Shown here: piece by piece, positions 29,955 through 38,475 of the stretch
Layout: the number at the start of each line of letters is the position of its first letter
Numbering within the stretch: the first letter of the stretch is position 1
Assembly: GCF_017798165.1 (NCBI RefSeq)
Contig: NZ_CP059068.1
Span: 310,001-374,000, forward strand
Reading direction: 5' to 3'
From: Rhodoferax sp. AJA081-3
GTDB lineage: Bacteria; Pseudomonadota; Gammaproteobacteria; Burkholderiales; Burkholderiaceae_C
Length of the DNA: 64,000 nt
Notes under the pieces: generated by a model
The model's input: only the letters and a program-made list of their open reading frames with translations
Database searches by the model: none
Told to the model about the DNA's origin: nothing
Position numbers and translations under genes: made by a program

Positions 29955-32682
29955 CGGAATACGGCGGTGCCGTGGTTTCCATGGCATACGCCTCAAAGTG
30001 ATCTAGGGGTAGGGGGCGGCTGAAGTAATAACCCTGGTAGGCATGGCAGCCTGCATGGGCCAAAAAATCGCGCTGGGCACTGGTCTCAACACCCTCGGCA
30101 ATCACGTCCAAGCCAAGGCTTTTTGCCAAGGCCACCACGGTACCGGCAATCGCCGCATCGTTGGGGTCCGTCAAGATGTCGCGAACAAAGGACTGGTCAA
30201 TTTTCAGTTGGTCCAGCGGCAAGCGTTTCAGATACGACAGCGACGAATACCCGGTTCCGAAATCGTCTAGCGAGAATCCCACGCCATGTGTTTTGAGTGT
30301 GGTCATCTTGTGTATGACCTCCTCCACATTGTCGGCCAGCAGGCTCTCGGTCAGCTCCAGCTTCAGGCGCGCAGGGTTGGCCCCTGTTTGCTGGAGTACC
30401 GCCAGCACATCGTCGACAAATCGGGGTTCGCGGAACTGCAGCACGCTGAGATTCACGGCCAGCGTCAAATGGCAGAGCGCAGGGTCTGATGCCCAGGCCG
30501 TGAGCTGCTCGCACGCGCGGGCCAGCACCCAGTGACCCAACGGAAAAATCAGGCCGCTGTCTTCCGCAAGGGGAATGAACTGCGCGGGTGGCACCATGCC
30601 GCGCTCGGGGTGCATCCAGCGCACCAGGGCTTCGGCCCCTGTCACGCGGCCGCCATCCACCACCTGGGGCTGGTAGTGAAGAAGGAACTGGTTCTCCTGG
30701 ATGGCGTGGCGCAACTCCACTTCCAGCCGCGCACGCTGCATGACGACGACCTGCATGTGCGGGTCAAAGAAGCGCAGTGCGTTGCGCCCGGTGTCCTTTG
30801 ACTTGTACATGGCCAGATCGGCCTGCTTCAACAAATCATCGATGGAGGTCTCCAGACCCAGAAACAAGGTGGCACCGATGCTGGCGGTGCTGCGGTGGTC
30901 CAGGTCGTCCAACCGGTACTTCTGGTTCAGGGCCGCCAGCACCTTTTTGCCAATTGTTTCCGTCTGGCTGGCGGCGTCCTCCAGGGATTCGCTCAGGTTG
31001 GACAGCACAATGACGAATTCATCTCCACCCAGCCGTGCCACGGTATCGCCCTGGCGCACGCACTCCACCAGACGCTGCGCGACGTGCTGCAACAAAAGAT
31101 CCCCCTTGTCGTGGCCGAAGGTGTCGTTCAGGGTTTTGAACTGGTCCAGATCAATGAACAACACCGCACCAAAGGTTTTATTGCGGTTGCCAATGGTCAT
31201 GGCCTGCTTCAAGCGGTCTACCAGCAACGTGCGGTTGGGCAAATGGGTCAGCGTGTCGAAGAAGGCCAGCTCTTCAATCTTCTCCAGTGCCCTCTTTCGG
31301 TCGGTGATGTCATGGATGATGGAGAACAACATGGGCCGACCATTGCGGCTGATGGGCGTGGAATGCACCTCCACATCGCGCATGGTCCCGTCCGCCAGCC
31401 GGTGTTGGAAAAGAAAGTAACTGCGGTCTGAGCGCAAGGCCCGTTGTCGCTCCTCGGCAATCAGCTCTGGGGCAAGTGTGTTGATGTCGCTGATCATCAT
31501 GCCGGTCAGCTGCTCGCTCGGATAGCCATAAAAGGCTGCTGCCGCCCTGTTGGCGGACACAATGGCACCCGATTCAGGTTCGATGAGCAGCATCACCGAC
31601 GAATTTTTTTCAAAGAAGTTGCGGAAGTGCTCCTCACTTTGTCGCAGTTCACCGGTCATGTGGTCCGCCATGCGCAGTGCTCGTGCACGCCCCGTGGTCA
31701 GCAGCCATGCCAACACCGCCAACAGGACGCTTAAACCTATGCCTGCGCCAGCAATCAAAAGAGATGCGCTGCGCCCAAAGCGGGCCTCAAACGCGGGCAA
31801 TGCCGCCATGGACAGTGTCCAGGTGTGGCCGCCTGCAACGACGTATTCATTCGCTGCCAGAGTGCCGGCACTGTTGGTGGGTTGGGCCTCGTCGCTGCGG
31901 TAGAGCAGCGCGGCGTCGGATGTCTCCACGCCGTCATACAGCGCGAATGAGAGTCCGGGAAGCGGTTCACCATAAAGGCTGGCAACCAGTTGGTCCATGT
32001 GAAAAGACGCGAATACCCAGCCTATCAGGTGTGCGCGGCGCTGGGCAACACTGTCATGTGCTTGACCGCGCGCATAAACGGGCAGGTACATGATCAAGCC
32101 GGGCGGCGCCTGGGTGTCGGCATCGACCTTGAGCTGGACCTTGCTAGAAATAGCCGCCATGCCCGAATCGCGCGCCCGTTCCATGGCCAGGCGCCGCGGG
32201 ATGTCTGACCAGGTATCAAAGCCCGGTTCCGTCTGGGCCTGGCGGCCATACGACTCGCGCATCGTGACCGGTGCATACACATCCCGCTGTCCGCTCGGCA
32301 GAATTTCATAACGTGGCCAGCCGTTTTGGCGCATGGCAGCCACATGCGCATGCTTGTTTTGCGCGGGTACGTGCTCTACAAAACCGATTACCCGAATCCC
32401 TGGAAAACTCGCACCAGCGGGCAGCATCTCCAGGTAGTCATGCAGGCGTGCACGATCCGGCGCCGCGGTGGAAAACAGTGCCTGCACCCCCCGCAACATT
32501 TGCTCATAACTGGCTACGCGTTGCTCGACACGGTTAACCGTCTCACGCAGTGCGAAATCGAACTGGGAATGCAGTTCTTTGCTGTTGGCCTGGCGCTCAT
32601 GGTCAAACACCAGCCAGGTTGTGCTGAGTGCAGCGCCCAGCGTCAGCAGGGGAACCAGTAGCCAGCGCGCACTGTTCACCAT
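29944..32682 (-). CDS. Membrane CHASE-PAS-GGDEF-EAL cyclic-di-GMP signalling protein
   Basis: The 912-residue receptor has two membrane helices (about 5-27 and 320-345) around a periplasmic CHASE-type domain (IRVIGFVEHVPAQNKHAH region), a PAS domain (NSSVMLLIEPESGAIVSANR), a GGDEF domain and an EAL domain. GGDEF is intact with an upstream RQGD that fits the inhibitory RxxD site. The EAL domain has AEALVRWMHP and KLELTESLL, so both cyclase and phosphodiesterase activity are possible. I take ATG 32680-32682 as start because it follows the stop of the upstream binding-protein gene; an earlier in-frame start would overlap that gene by about 100 bp. Confidence 0.92.
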   Translation of the reverse strand: MVNSARWLLVPLLTLGAALSTTWLVFDHERQANSKELHSQFDFALRETVNRVEQRVASYEQMLRGVQALFSTAAPDRARLHDYLEMLPAGASFPGIRVIGFVEHVPAQNKHAHVAAMRQNGWPRYEILPSGQRDVYAPVTMRESYGRQAQTEPGFDTWSDIPRRLAMERARDSGMAAISSKVQLKVDADTQAPPGLIMYLPVYARGQAHDSVAQRRAHLIGWVFASFHMDQLVASLYGEPLPGLSFALYDGVETSDAALLYRSDEAQPTNSAGTLAANEYVVAGGHTWTLSMAALPAFEARFGRSASLLIAGAGIGLSVLLAVLAWLLTTGRARALRMADHMTGELRQSEEHFRNFFEKNSSVMLLIEPESGAIVSANRAAAAFYGYPSEQLTGMMISDINTLAPELIAEERQRALRSDRSYFLFQHRLADGTMRDVEVHSTPISRNGRPMLFSIIHDITDRKRALEKIEELAFFDTLTHLPNRTLLVDRLKQAMTIGNRNKTFGAVLFIDLDQFKTLNDTFGHDKGDLLLQHVAQRLVECVRQGDTVARLGGDEFVIVLSNLSESLEDAASQTETIGKKVLAALNQKYRLDDLDHRSTASIGATLFLGLETSIDDLLKQADLAMYKSKDTGRNALRFFDPHMQVVVMQRARLEVELRHAIQENQFLLHYQPQVVDGGRVTGAEALVRWMHPERGMVPPAQFIPLAEDSGLIFPLGHWVLARACEQLTAWASDPALCHLTLAVNLSVLQFREPRFVDDVLAVLQQTGANPARLKLELTESLLADNVEEVIHKMTTLKTHGVGFSLDDFGTGYSSLSYLKRLPLDQLKIDQSFVRDILTDPNDAAIAGTVVALAKSLGLDVIAEGVETSAQRDFLAHAGCHAYQGYYFSRPLPLDHFEAYAMETTAPPYSVIP

Positions 32683-32687
32683 GCTGC

Positions 32688-33482
32688 CTAGAAACTGACC
32701 AGCTTGGTGGCGAGGTCTGCTTTGAAATACTTTTCGAAGATACGCCCCACGGTCCCGTCGGCGCGCATGGTGTTCACAATCGCGCGCCACTTTTCCTGCT
32801 CAGTCGGCGAAATGGCTTTGTTCGACATGATGAGCCCGTGCGGCACAGGCGGGTCATTGAACTCAATGATGTTGGAGACCTCGCGGATAGCCCTCTCGTC
32901 CAGCGCCGGGTAGTCAAACGGCTCAATGATCATGCCCTGGATGCGGTTGAGCATCAGCGTCTGGTACAGCGGGTCCAGTCCGCCTGCCTGGCTTACCCGG
33001 TTGGCAAGCTGCAAGGTATCGACCAGCCGGTTGGCACTTTCGCTGTAGCGAAAGCTCCGAATGACACCCATTTTGAGTGCGGGGTTGCGCTCAAAATCGC
33101 CCAGACTGGTAACACCAGAATCCTTGCGTACCAACAGGTAGTATTTGTTGCTGAAATACCAGGCAAAGCCCGCAAAGCGCTCGCGTTGCGCATTGCTGAT
33201 GCCCGAGGTGCTGAAATCCAGCGCACCAGACTCGATGAGTTGCCATATACGGGCCCTGGGAAGGAAGCTGACCGTTACTTTGCATCCACTTCGGCGGATC
33301 AGCTCATCCGCGAAATCCTTGTCAATGCCAGTGTCGGAGTTTGCCGAATACAGCAACCCATGGTCGTGCAGGGCCAAGGTGAAAGGCCGCGTGCACTCGG
33401 GCCCGGCGGCGGCCGCAGTGCCCGCACCCAAAGCCATGACTGCGAGCAAGAAGCCGATGCAAAACAAGCGTTGCGATTTCAT
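32688..33482 (-). CDS. Periplasmic amino-acid-type solute-binding protein (orphan)
   Basis: SBP family 3-like protein of 264 aa. The N-terminus is a Sec signal peptide (MKSQRLFCIGFLLAVMALGA, Ala-rich cleavage region). The body has DFADELIRRSGCKVTVSFLP and the IRSFRYSESANRLVDTL region seen in weakly conserved SBPs linked to signalling. No permease or ATPase adjoins; instead it ends 5 bp before the CHASE-GGDEF-EAL receptor on the same strand. It could deliver a ligand to that receptor, which is inference. An in-frame ATG at 33489-33491 is an alternative start. Confidence 0.8.
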   Translation of the reverse strand: MKSQRLFCIGFLLAVMALGAGTAAAAGPECTRPFTLALHDHGLLYSANSDTGIDKDFADELIRRSGCKVTVSFLPRARIWQLIESGALDFSTSGISNAQRERFAGFAWYFSNKYYLLVRKDSGVTSLGDFERNPALKMGVIRSFRYSESANRLVDTLQLANRVSQAGGLDPLYQTLMLNRIQGMIIEPFDYPALDERAIREVSNIIEFNDPPVPHGLIMSNKAISPTEQEKWRAIVNTMRADGTVGRIFEKYFKADLATKLVSF

Positions 33483-33621
33483 CACTGGCATGTGTGGTAC
33501 CAAAAGCTTTACGGTACACACACTATATGCCTTGTATGTCTGCCGTGGGTGGGACGATTCGCGCCATTGGCGCTATAGTGCCAAGCAAAGCATGCACCGC
33601 AGGCCCAGGAGGTAACCCACC

Positions 33622-33945
33622 ATGGCTATCCAACACGCCGTATCCGGCGAACCCGTCAGTGTCCTTCCGCCCGCAAGCGACCGACAGACGGTCGCGCTCT
33701 TCAAAACCAGCGAACTCGAAGTGATGCGTGTGGTGCTGCCCAAGGGCAAATCCATGCCCCCGCACAAGGTGGCGGGTGACATCACCGTGCAGTGTCTGGA
33801 AGGCTCCATCCGTTTCAACAGCGATGGCAAGGACCAGGTGCTGGCCGCGGGTGACATGCTGTACCTGGCCGGTGGTGTGGTGCACAGCCTGACCGGTGTG
33901 GAAGATGCCTGTGCCTTGGTCCACATTGTGTTGCGCAAACCATGA
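33622..33945 (+). CDS. Small cupin-domain protein
   Basis: Single-domain cupin of 107 aa. LPKGKSMPPHKVAGDITVQCLEG fits cupin motif 1 (with His and Glu ligands) and LAAGDMLYLAGGVVHSL fits motif 2 with the last His. The ribosome site AGGAGG is strong. Its stop overlaps the next start (ATGA), so it is coupled with the exported YCII-like protein. The function is not determinable; cupins this small are often binding or isomerase-like proteins. Confidence 0.85.
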   Translation: MAIQHAVSGEPVSVLPPASDRQTVALFKTSELEVMRVVLPKGKSMPPHKVAGDITVQCLEGSIRFNSDGKDQVLAAGDMLYLAGGVVHSLTGVEDACALVHIVLRKP

Positions 33946-34445
33946 GGGCGAAGGCTATGCCATCACCCTGGGTCCAGTCCGTGGCGGCCCTGCTTTTGGC
34001 TGCGTGCACATGCCATCTCTCGTATGCGCAGCAGCCCCCTGCGGTTGAAGCAGCACCTGCGGGTTTTGATGCCGAGTTGGCCCAACAACTAGGGGCTGAC
34101 GAACGGGGCATGAGACCTTATGTGCTGGTGATTCTGAAAACCGGACCCAACAAGGTTCCCGCGGGTGCCGAGCGGGACGCCATGTTCAAAGGCCATTTCG
34201 CCAATATGGGCCGTCTCGCTGCCGAGAAAAAACTGGCGCTGGCCGGGCCTCTGGATAGTGTGGACGGCTGGCGTGGTCTGTTTGTACTGGCCGTTGCCAA
34301 CATTGAAGAGGCCAAGGCCCTGGTCGCCACGGACCCGGTCATCATCCAGGGTGAAATGGTGGCCGAGTACCACAAGTACTACGGTTCGGCCGGCTTGATG
34401 ATGGTTAACGACATCCACAAAAAAGTGGCCAAGAAAACCTTTTAG
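33942..34445 (+). CDS. Exported YCII-related protein, possible lipoprotein
   Basis: The 167-residue protein has an N-terminal export signal containing LLLAAC, which could be a lipobox (Cys near 25), or a Sec signal cleaved after SYA. The rest resembles the YCII fold: RPYVLVILKTGP, FKGHFANMGRLAAEKKLALAG, DSVDGWRGLFVLAVANIEEA and TDPVIIQGEMVAEYH. YCII domains are usually cytosolic dimers with a His-Asp pair, so an exported version is unusual. It is coupled to the cupin gene and overlaps the next convergent gene by 4 bp. Confidence 0.75.
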   Translation: MRAKAMPSPWVQSVAALLLAACTCHLSYAQQPPAVEAAPAGFDAELAQQLGADERGMRPYVLVILKTGPNKVPAGAERDAMFKGHFANMGRLAAEKKLALAGPLDSVDGWRGLFVLAVANIEEAKALVATDPVIIQGEMVAEYHKYYGSAGLMMVNDIHKKVAKKTF

Positions 34446-34861
34446 TTGGGCCGGGTACAACGCTGTGGAAAACGCTGCATAAAGTCACATTCTTTTGCGC
34501 GCATAAATTGTTGAATGGCCTGGGTGCGGGCCGAGCCTTCAGTCACCCCATAGTCAGACCGCGTGCAATAGGCCGGGTTGGTGGGGCAGACGCCGGTGTT
34601 GATGCCAATGGGCTGCTCGCCATCAGCACTGGCCGCAGCCTGCACCCGTGCGGTTTGCACCGACGCGGCAGGGCTGTGGTTGCCCTTCATCATCTTGACC
34701 GCGGTATCGCCCTTGTCGCACTTGCTGGCATCTGCGTATTTGATGCCGTCTGGCGTGGTGCAATTCCAGAAGAAATCTGCTGCGGCGAAGGCCGGCCAAG
34801 CAGGGACGCAGAGCAGCAGTGCGAGCGCGAGGTGGGAGGCGAGTCGGTGGGAGCGTGTCAT
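34442..34861 (-). CDS. Exported small Cys-containing protein, DUF4124-like N-terminus
   Basis: The 139-residue protein has a Sec signal (LASHLALALLLCVPAWPAFA, cleavage after AFA). The mature start FWNCTTPDGIKYADASKC resembles the DUF4124 pattern (aromatic-x-Cys, a short turn, then Tyr-x-Asp and Cys). Four further Cys lie in the second half (GVCPTNPAYC, ECDFMQRFPQRC), suggesting disulfides in the periplasm. No function is known. It is convergent with the YCII gene and separated from the IS30 element by 84 bp in which I see nothing. Confidence 0.65.
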   Translation of the reverse strand: MTRSHRLASHLALALLLCVPAWPAFAAADFFWNCTTPDGIKYADASKCDKGDTAVKMMKGNHSPAASVQTARVQAAASADGEQPIGINTGVCPTNPAYCTRSDYGVTEGSARTQAIQQFMRAKECDFMQRFPQRCTRPN

Positions 34862-34945
34862 GGTTGTTCCTGTTCAGGGGCAGCTACGGCGCACTATAGG
34901 GCATGAACCGCTCCGAGCTTGCTGCCAGCAACAGGCATACTGGTG

Positions 34946-34971
34946 GGCGGATTCAAGTACGAAGTGCAACG
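34946..34971 (+). repeat. Left terminal inverted repeat of the IS30 element
   Basis: It begins GGCGGATTCAAGTAC and ends GCAACG. It differs from the right repeat at two positions (G for A, T for C). Confidence 0.85.
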
Positions 34972-35042
34972 TTTTAGAAACGGGTTGGGCCAAGAGTGAA
35001 TAGGATGCACTTTTGTGACCGGCCAGTCCCAAACGTTGCACC

Positions 35043-36029
35043 ATGACCTATACACACTTGACCCAAGAAGAACGATACCAAATTCACAACCTCACGCGCC
35101 AAGGCATTCATCTGTCGCAAATTGCAGCAGAGCTTGGACGTAGCAGCTCGACGATCAGCCGCGAGCTCAGGCGCAATGCCAGTGCCCGGGGCTACCAACC
35201 TGCACTGGCCCAAGACAAAGCGACTCAGAGACAGACACAGCGTCGCAATGCCCGCCAGTTCGATCCAGAGCAGTGGCAACTCGTGGAGTTGTATCTGCGC
35301 CTGAGCTTGTCTCCCCAGCAAGTCAGTGACCGCCTGGCTTTAGAGGATCGTTTGTCGATTAGCACCGAAGCCATCTACCAATACGCCTATGCCAACAAAG
35401 CCCAGGGCGGTGATTTAGTCGGGTACTTGCGCTGTCAAAACTTCGTAGAAAGCGCTATGCCAGTGGTCGAGAGCGCCGTGGGGTACTCAAGAACCGGGTC
35501 GGAATTGAACATCGCCCCGCAGTGGTGGATAGCAAGAAGCGCATAGGCGACTGGGAGGGCGATACGGTGATCGGCGGGGGGCGCAAAGGCGTGTTGGTGA
35601 CACTGGTGGAACGCAAGTCCCGCTATACCTTGGCGCATCCACTACGCTCCAAGCACAGTGCGGGGGTGACGCAGGCCATTGTCGATTTGCTGCGCCCCAC
35701 AGACATGCCTGCAAGACACTGACCTTGACAACGGCAAGGAGTTCGCTGAGCACGAATTCATTGCAAGTTGTTTGAGGGCGAAGGTGTACTTTGCCAAGCC
35801 CTACTGCTCATGGCAGCGTGGGCTCAATGAGAACACCAACGGGCTGCTGCGACAGTTCTTTCCAAAGGGGTGCAGTTTGCTCAAGGTGACACAGGCTCAG
35901 GTCGATGAAGCTGTGTACTTACTCAATCATCGGCCTCGTAAGTGCCTGGGCTATCGCACACCGCATGAGGTCTTCTACAACCTACCCGTCAGACCTCTTA
36001 CACTGCATTCCGTTGCGCTTTGTACTTGA
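35043..36029 (+). pseudogene. IS30-family transposase, broken by two frameshifts
   Basis: The N-terminal HTH part (THLTQEERYQIHNLTRQGIH, then SSSTISRELRRNAS) reads well to about 35440, where a one-base loss in an A-run shifts the frame and gives a stop at 35544-35546. The catalytic core continues in the next frame (KKRIGDWEGDTVIGGG, first Asp) until about 35720. A second shift returns to the original frame for DNGKEFAEHEF (second Asp) and PYCSWQRGLNENTNGLLRQF (Glu). The two shifts cancel but the stop between them remains, so no full transposase is made. Confidence 0.9.
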
Positions 36030-36036
36030 ATCCGCC
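36011..36036 (-). repeat. Right terminal inverted repeat of the IS30 element
   Basis: The minus strand reads GGCGGATTCAAGTAC, then AAAGCGCAACG, matching the left repeat at 24 of 26 positions. Confidence 0.85.
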
Positions 36037-36044
36037 GCGAAATG

Positions 36045-36093
36045 TGCCCCTAGTCCCCGAGAAATATCACTACTGCGCTACTTAATCTATAGC
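36045..36093 (-). repeat. 49-nt dispersed element, copy J
   Basis: The minus strand reads GCTAT...GTAGC, 17 nt, then CGGGGACTAGGGGCA (three core mismatches). The hairpin region supplies the last codons and the TAA stop of the exported protein gene that ends at 36082. The distal tail of the element is cut short by the IS30 right end nearby. Confidence 0.75.
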
Positions 36094-36465
36094 ATTCTGG
36101 TTTGGGCCGACTAAGAGTTTGCAGTTCTTTTTCTTGGCCGCGGCTGCGATGGCTTCACGGTAGGCCGTGAGCTCGGCCAGGTTGGTCTTTGCGTCTGCCT
36201 GGTCGTCCCAGCTGAAAAACCCCAGCCCGAAAACAGCCAGTGTGGCGACGCCAACCACATTGCCAGCTGTGGTGTTGTTGCTGGTCTGGCGGATTTCCTC
36301 AGCCAGCTTTTTCTCGGCGGCTGCAAAATTGGCGTGCTCTTTGACGAGCTCTTCACAGCTCGCCGCATCAATCAACTTTTGGTCCTCCGGCGTAACGTTG
36401 GCCCAGGCGTTAGATCCGCACAGTGCAAGCGTCGCGGCGAGGATGAAGGTGGGGAGGGTGCGCAT
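36082..36465 (-). CDS. Small exported protein with one membrane-like segment, unknown function
   Basis: The 127-residue protein has a Sec signal peptide (MRTLPTFILAATLALCGSNA, cleavage near AWA). A charged helix follows (EELVKEHANFAAAEKKLAEE), then a hydrophobic stretch GNVVGVATLAVFGLGFFSW and a C-terminal helix ending in KKKNCKLLVG. Two Cys could pair. I do not recognise the family. The last four codons and the stop lie inside copy J of the 49-nt repeat, so the original C-terminus may have been replaced. Confidence 0.65.
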   Translation of the reverse strand: MRTLPTFILAATLALCGSNAWANVTPEDQKLIDAASCEELVKEHANFAAAEKKLAEEIRQTSNNTTAGNVVGVATLAVFGLGFFSWDDQADAKTNLAELTAYREAIAAAAKKKNCKLLVGPNQNAID

Positions 36466-36576
36466 AGCCGTTGCCCTTCTGCAAACAGTGGATGGGGGAA
36501 ATCCAAACGCTCGGCAATGAATCTAGCGCCGGCCCCGTGACCTGTCAATCAAGGGATTCTGGGGCCAAAGACCCCC

Positions 36577-37374
36577 TCAAGCGGCGAGGGCGGCCAATTC
36601 TTCGCGCAACCTGGCGTTCTCGGTTTCCAGCTCTCGGATGCGCAACTTCAGCGCTTCCACGCTGTCTTGCGCTGGTTCTGCGGACGTGTTGTTGTCGGCC
36701 GTGGCGCGCTTCTTGGTCTCGCGCACACGTTTGGCGGCTTGCCGCAGCTGTTCTTTGCCACCCAGCGCCGCAGCCACCTGTTCATCTTCTGGCAGGCTCG
36801 ATACAGCGGCGGCGGCGTTGAGGGAAATGGCGCCGGACTTGACCGCGGCCACCACTTCGGCGGCTGCCTGTTTTTGAATTTTTTCGATCAGCACAACCTG
36901 GTTGCTGCTCAGGCGGGCGACCTTGGCAATGTCTTCGCGGCTCTTCAGCGGGTCTGCGGCCGTTGCGGTGGAGGCCGAAGCGGGCAGAGATTCCGCTTGA
37001 GCAGCGGAAGATGCGTCTGCTGCTTCGGTGGCCGAAGCAGACTGGAGCCGCCGGTCGTTCAAAATCTCGCGTTTGCGCAGCGCAAGCACGCCGCGCTGGA
37101 AGTCCGACACACTGCGCCGCCCCAGGTGCTGGTCAATCATCCACAGATGGACATCTTCCATGGTCTTGAACTGCTTGCTTTGCAGGGTCTGGAAGGCAAT
37201 GCCATGTTTTTGGCAGATGCCATATCGGTTGTGACCATCCACCAGCACATCACCCCACAGTACCAGGGCATCGCGGCAGCCTTCGGCCAACAGGCTGCGC
37301 TCCAGCGCGTCGTGCTCGTCGGGGGTCAGGGGATCGATATAGGCTTTGAGGTCGGGGTTGACAACGATGTTCAT
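36577..37374 (-). CDS. ParB-like DNA-binding protein (orphan)
   Basis: The 265-residue protein has a ParB/sulfiredoxin-type N-terminal domain (SLLAEGCRDALVLWGDVLVD, then GHNRYGICQKHGI), a central helical region with an HTH-like REDIAKVARLSSNQVVLIEK, Ala-rich linkers and a C-terminal leucine-zipper-like coiled coil (LKLRIRELETENARLREEL). It lacks a ParA partner and the canonical ParB box GERRxRA. Such proteins are found on plasmids, phages and islands as well as chromosomes. The start ATG at 37372-37374 has no clear ribosome site. It lies 540 bp from the IS30 remnant. Confidence 0.75.
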   Translation of the reverse strand: MNIVVNPDLKAYIDPLTPDEHDALERSLLAEGCRDALVLWGDVLVDGHNRYGICQKHGIAFQTLQSKQFKTMEDVHLWMIDQHLGRRSVSDFQRGVLALRKREILNDRRLQSASATEAADASSAAQAESLPASASTATAADPLKSREDIAKVARLSSNQVVLIEKIQKQAAAEVVAAVKSGAISLNAAAAVSSLPEDEQVAAALGGKEQLRQAAKRVRETKKRATADNNTSAEPAQDSVEALKLRIRELETENARLREELAALAA

Positions 37375-37474
37375 GGCTGGGAGGAGGAGGCTGGATGCGG
37401 GCAAAGGGCGTGATTGTAGGTGGCACCAGCATGGCTATCCCAACGGGGCAGACCGCAGCGCCCAACTGCCAACA

Positions 37475-38410
37475 TCACTGGTTTGCTTGTGCTGGACCCG
37501 TCCCAGTCGCCTTGTTCGCTTGCGTCAACAACGCCTCAATCTGCGCATCCTTCTCCCGCCAAAGCTGCTGCACCCACTGCGAAAACGCCTCGCGAAACGC
37601 AGGGTCTTGTGCATAGTCGCCAGACATCAAATGCTGCGGGATGGGCAGGCTGCGCACGCGCACAATGACGCGGCGCAGTTTGCCGCGCAGGAAGTCGGTG
37701 AAGCTGATGGGGCCGTCCGGGTAGACGATGGTCACGTCCAGAATCGCCTGGAACTTGTCCCCCATGGCGTTGAGCGCCATGGCCATGCCGCCGGCCTTGG
37801 GTTTGAGCAGATGGCGGTAGGGCGATTGTTGTTTGGCGTGTTTGGCGGGCGTGAAGCGTGTGCCTTCGAGAAAATTCATGACGCTGGTGGGGATCAGCGC
37901 GTATTTTTCGCAAGCCTTGCGTGTCGTTTCCTGGTCCTTGCCACGCATTTCGGGGTGTTTCTTCAGATATTCCTCAGTGTGGCGACGCATGAAGGGGAAC
38001 TCCAGTGCCCACCAGGCCAGGCCCATGACCGGTACCCAGATCAACTGCTGCTTGAGGAAAAATTTCAGCAGTGGGATACGCCGGTTCAGCAAATGCTGCA
38101 GGACCAGAATGTCGACCCACGACTGGTGGTTGCTGTTGACCATGTACCAGCTGTGCGGGTCGAGGCCGTCCAGGCCCTGCACGTCCCAATGGGTGCGCTG
38201 GGTTAACGCCATCCAGGCGCTATTGCCCCAAATCCAGTTTTCGGCAATGCCCAACAGAATGGGGTCTATGCGCAGGCGCACGGCTTTGAACGGCAGTATC
38301 AGCTTCAGCGAAGAAAACACCAGCAGTATGGGCACCCAGAACAGCGCGTTGATTGCCATCAGCAAGGTCGCGATAGTGAAGGTTATGGGAGATGGCAGGA
38401 AGGAGAGCAT
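37475..38410 (-). CDS. PlsC/LPLAT-type acyltransferase, YihG-like
   Basis: Membrane acyltransferase of 311 aa with N-terminal hydrophobic helices. The HxxxxD catalytic motif reads NHQSWVD, and the acyl-acceptor motif is FLEGTRFT. Length and the C-terminal extension resemble the YihG/YihE-type acyltransferases, which acylate lysophosphatidic acid or related lipids. I start at ATG 38408-38410; the frame stays open upstream, but that part is copy D of the 49-nt repeat read through. It follows the GGDEF gene on the same strand. Confidence 0.85.
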   Translation of the reverse strand: MLSFLPSPITFTIATLLMAINALFWVPILLVFSSLKLILPFKAVRLRIDPILLGIAENWIWGNSAWMALTQRTHWDVQGLDGLDPHSWYMVNSNHQSWVDILVLQHLLNRRIPLLKFFLKQQLIWVPVMGLAWWALEFPFMRRHTEEYLKKHPEMRGKDQETTRKACEKYALIPTSVMNFLEGTRFTPAKHAKQQSPYRHLLKPKAGGMAMALNAMGDKFQAILDVTIVYPDGPISFTDFLRGKLRRVIVRVRSLPIPQHLMSGDYAQDPAFREAFSQWVQQLWREKDAQIEALLTQANKATGTGPAQANQ

Positions 38411-38426
38411 GGTGGAATCGATGGTT

Positions 38427-38475
38427 GCTATAGATGTAGTAGCGAGATGTTGAATACCGACGGGGGCTAGAGGCC
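38427..38475 (+). repeat. 49-nt dispersed element, copy D
   Basis: GCTAT...GTAGC, 17 nt, then the consensus core CGGGGGCTAGAGGCC. The core contains CTAG, whose minus-strand TAG is the stop codon of the PAS-GGDEF gene (38467-38469), and the adjacent GGCCATTTTC tail encodes that protein's last residues (KENGL). Confidence 0.88.

Larger units (their letters stand above)
34946..36036 (+). mobile_element. IS30-family insertion sequence, inactivated, about 1.09 kb
   Basis: Terminal inverted repeats of 26 bp match at 24 positions: both ends begin GGCGGATTCAAGTAC, left 34946-34971, right 36011-36036. The only gene is an IS30-type transposase with two frameshifts. Length and layout fit the family. 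IS30 elements duplicate only 2-3 bp of target, and no duplication can be called with confidence. The right end lies 8 bp from copy J of the 49-nt repeat. Confidence 0.85.

Noticed and set aside
35425..35445. Programmed -1 frameshift in the IS30 transposase
   Set aside because: The site TCAAAAC lacks a canonical slippery heptamer in the zero frame, and a second uncorrected shift downstream means no full protein would result.
34938..36042. Target-site duplication of the IS30 element
   Set aside because: Only 2-3 bp are expected and the sequence at the ends (GGC/GCC) is ambiguous, so no duplication is called.
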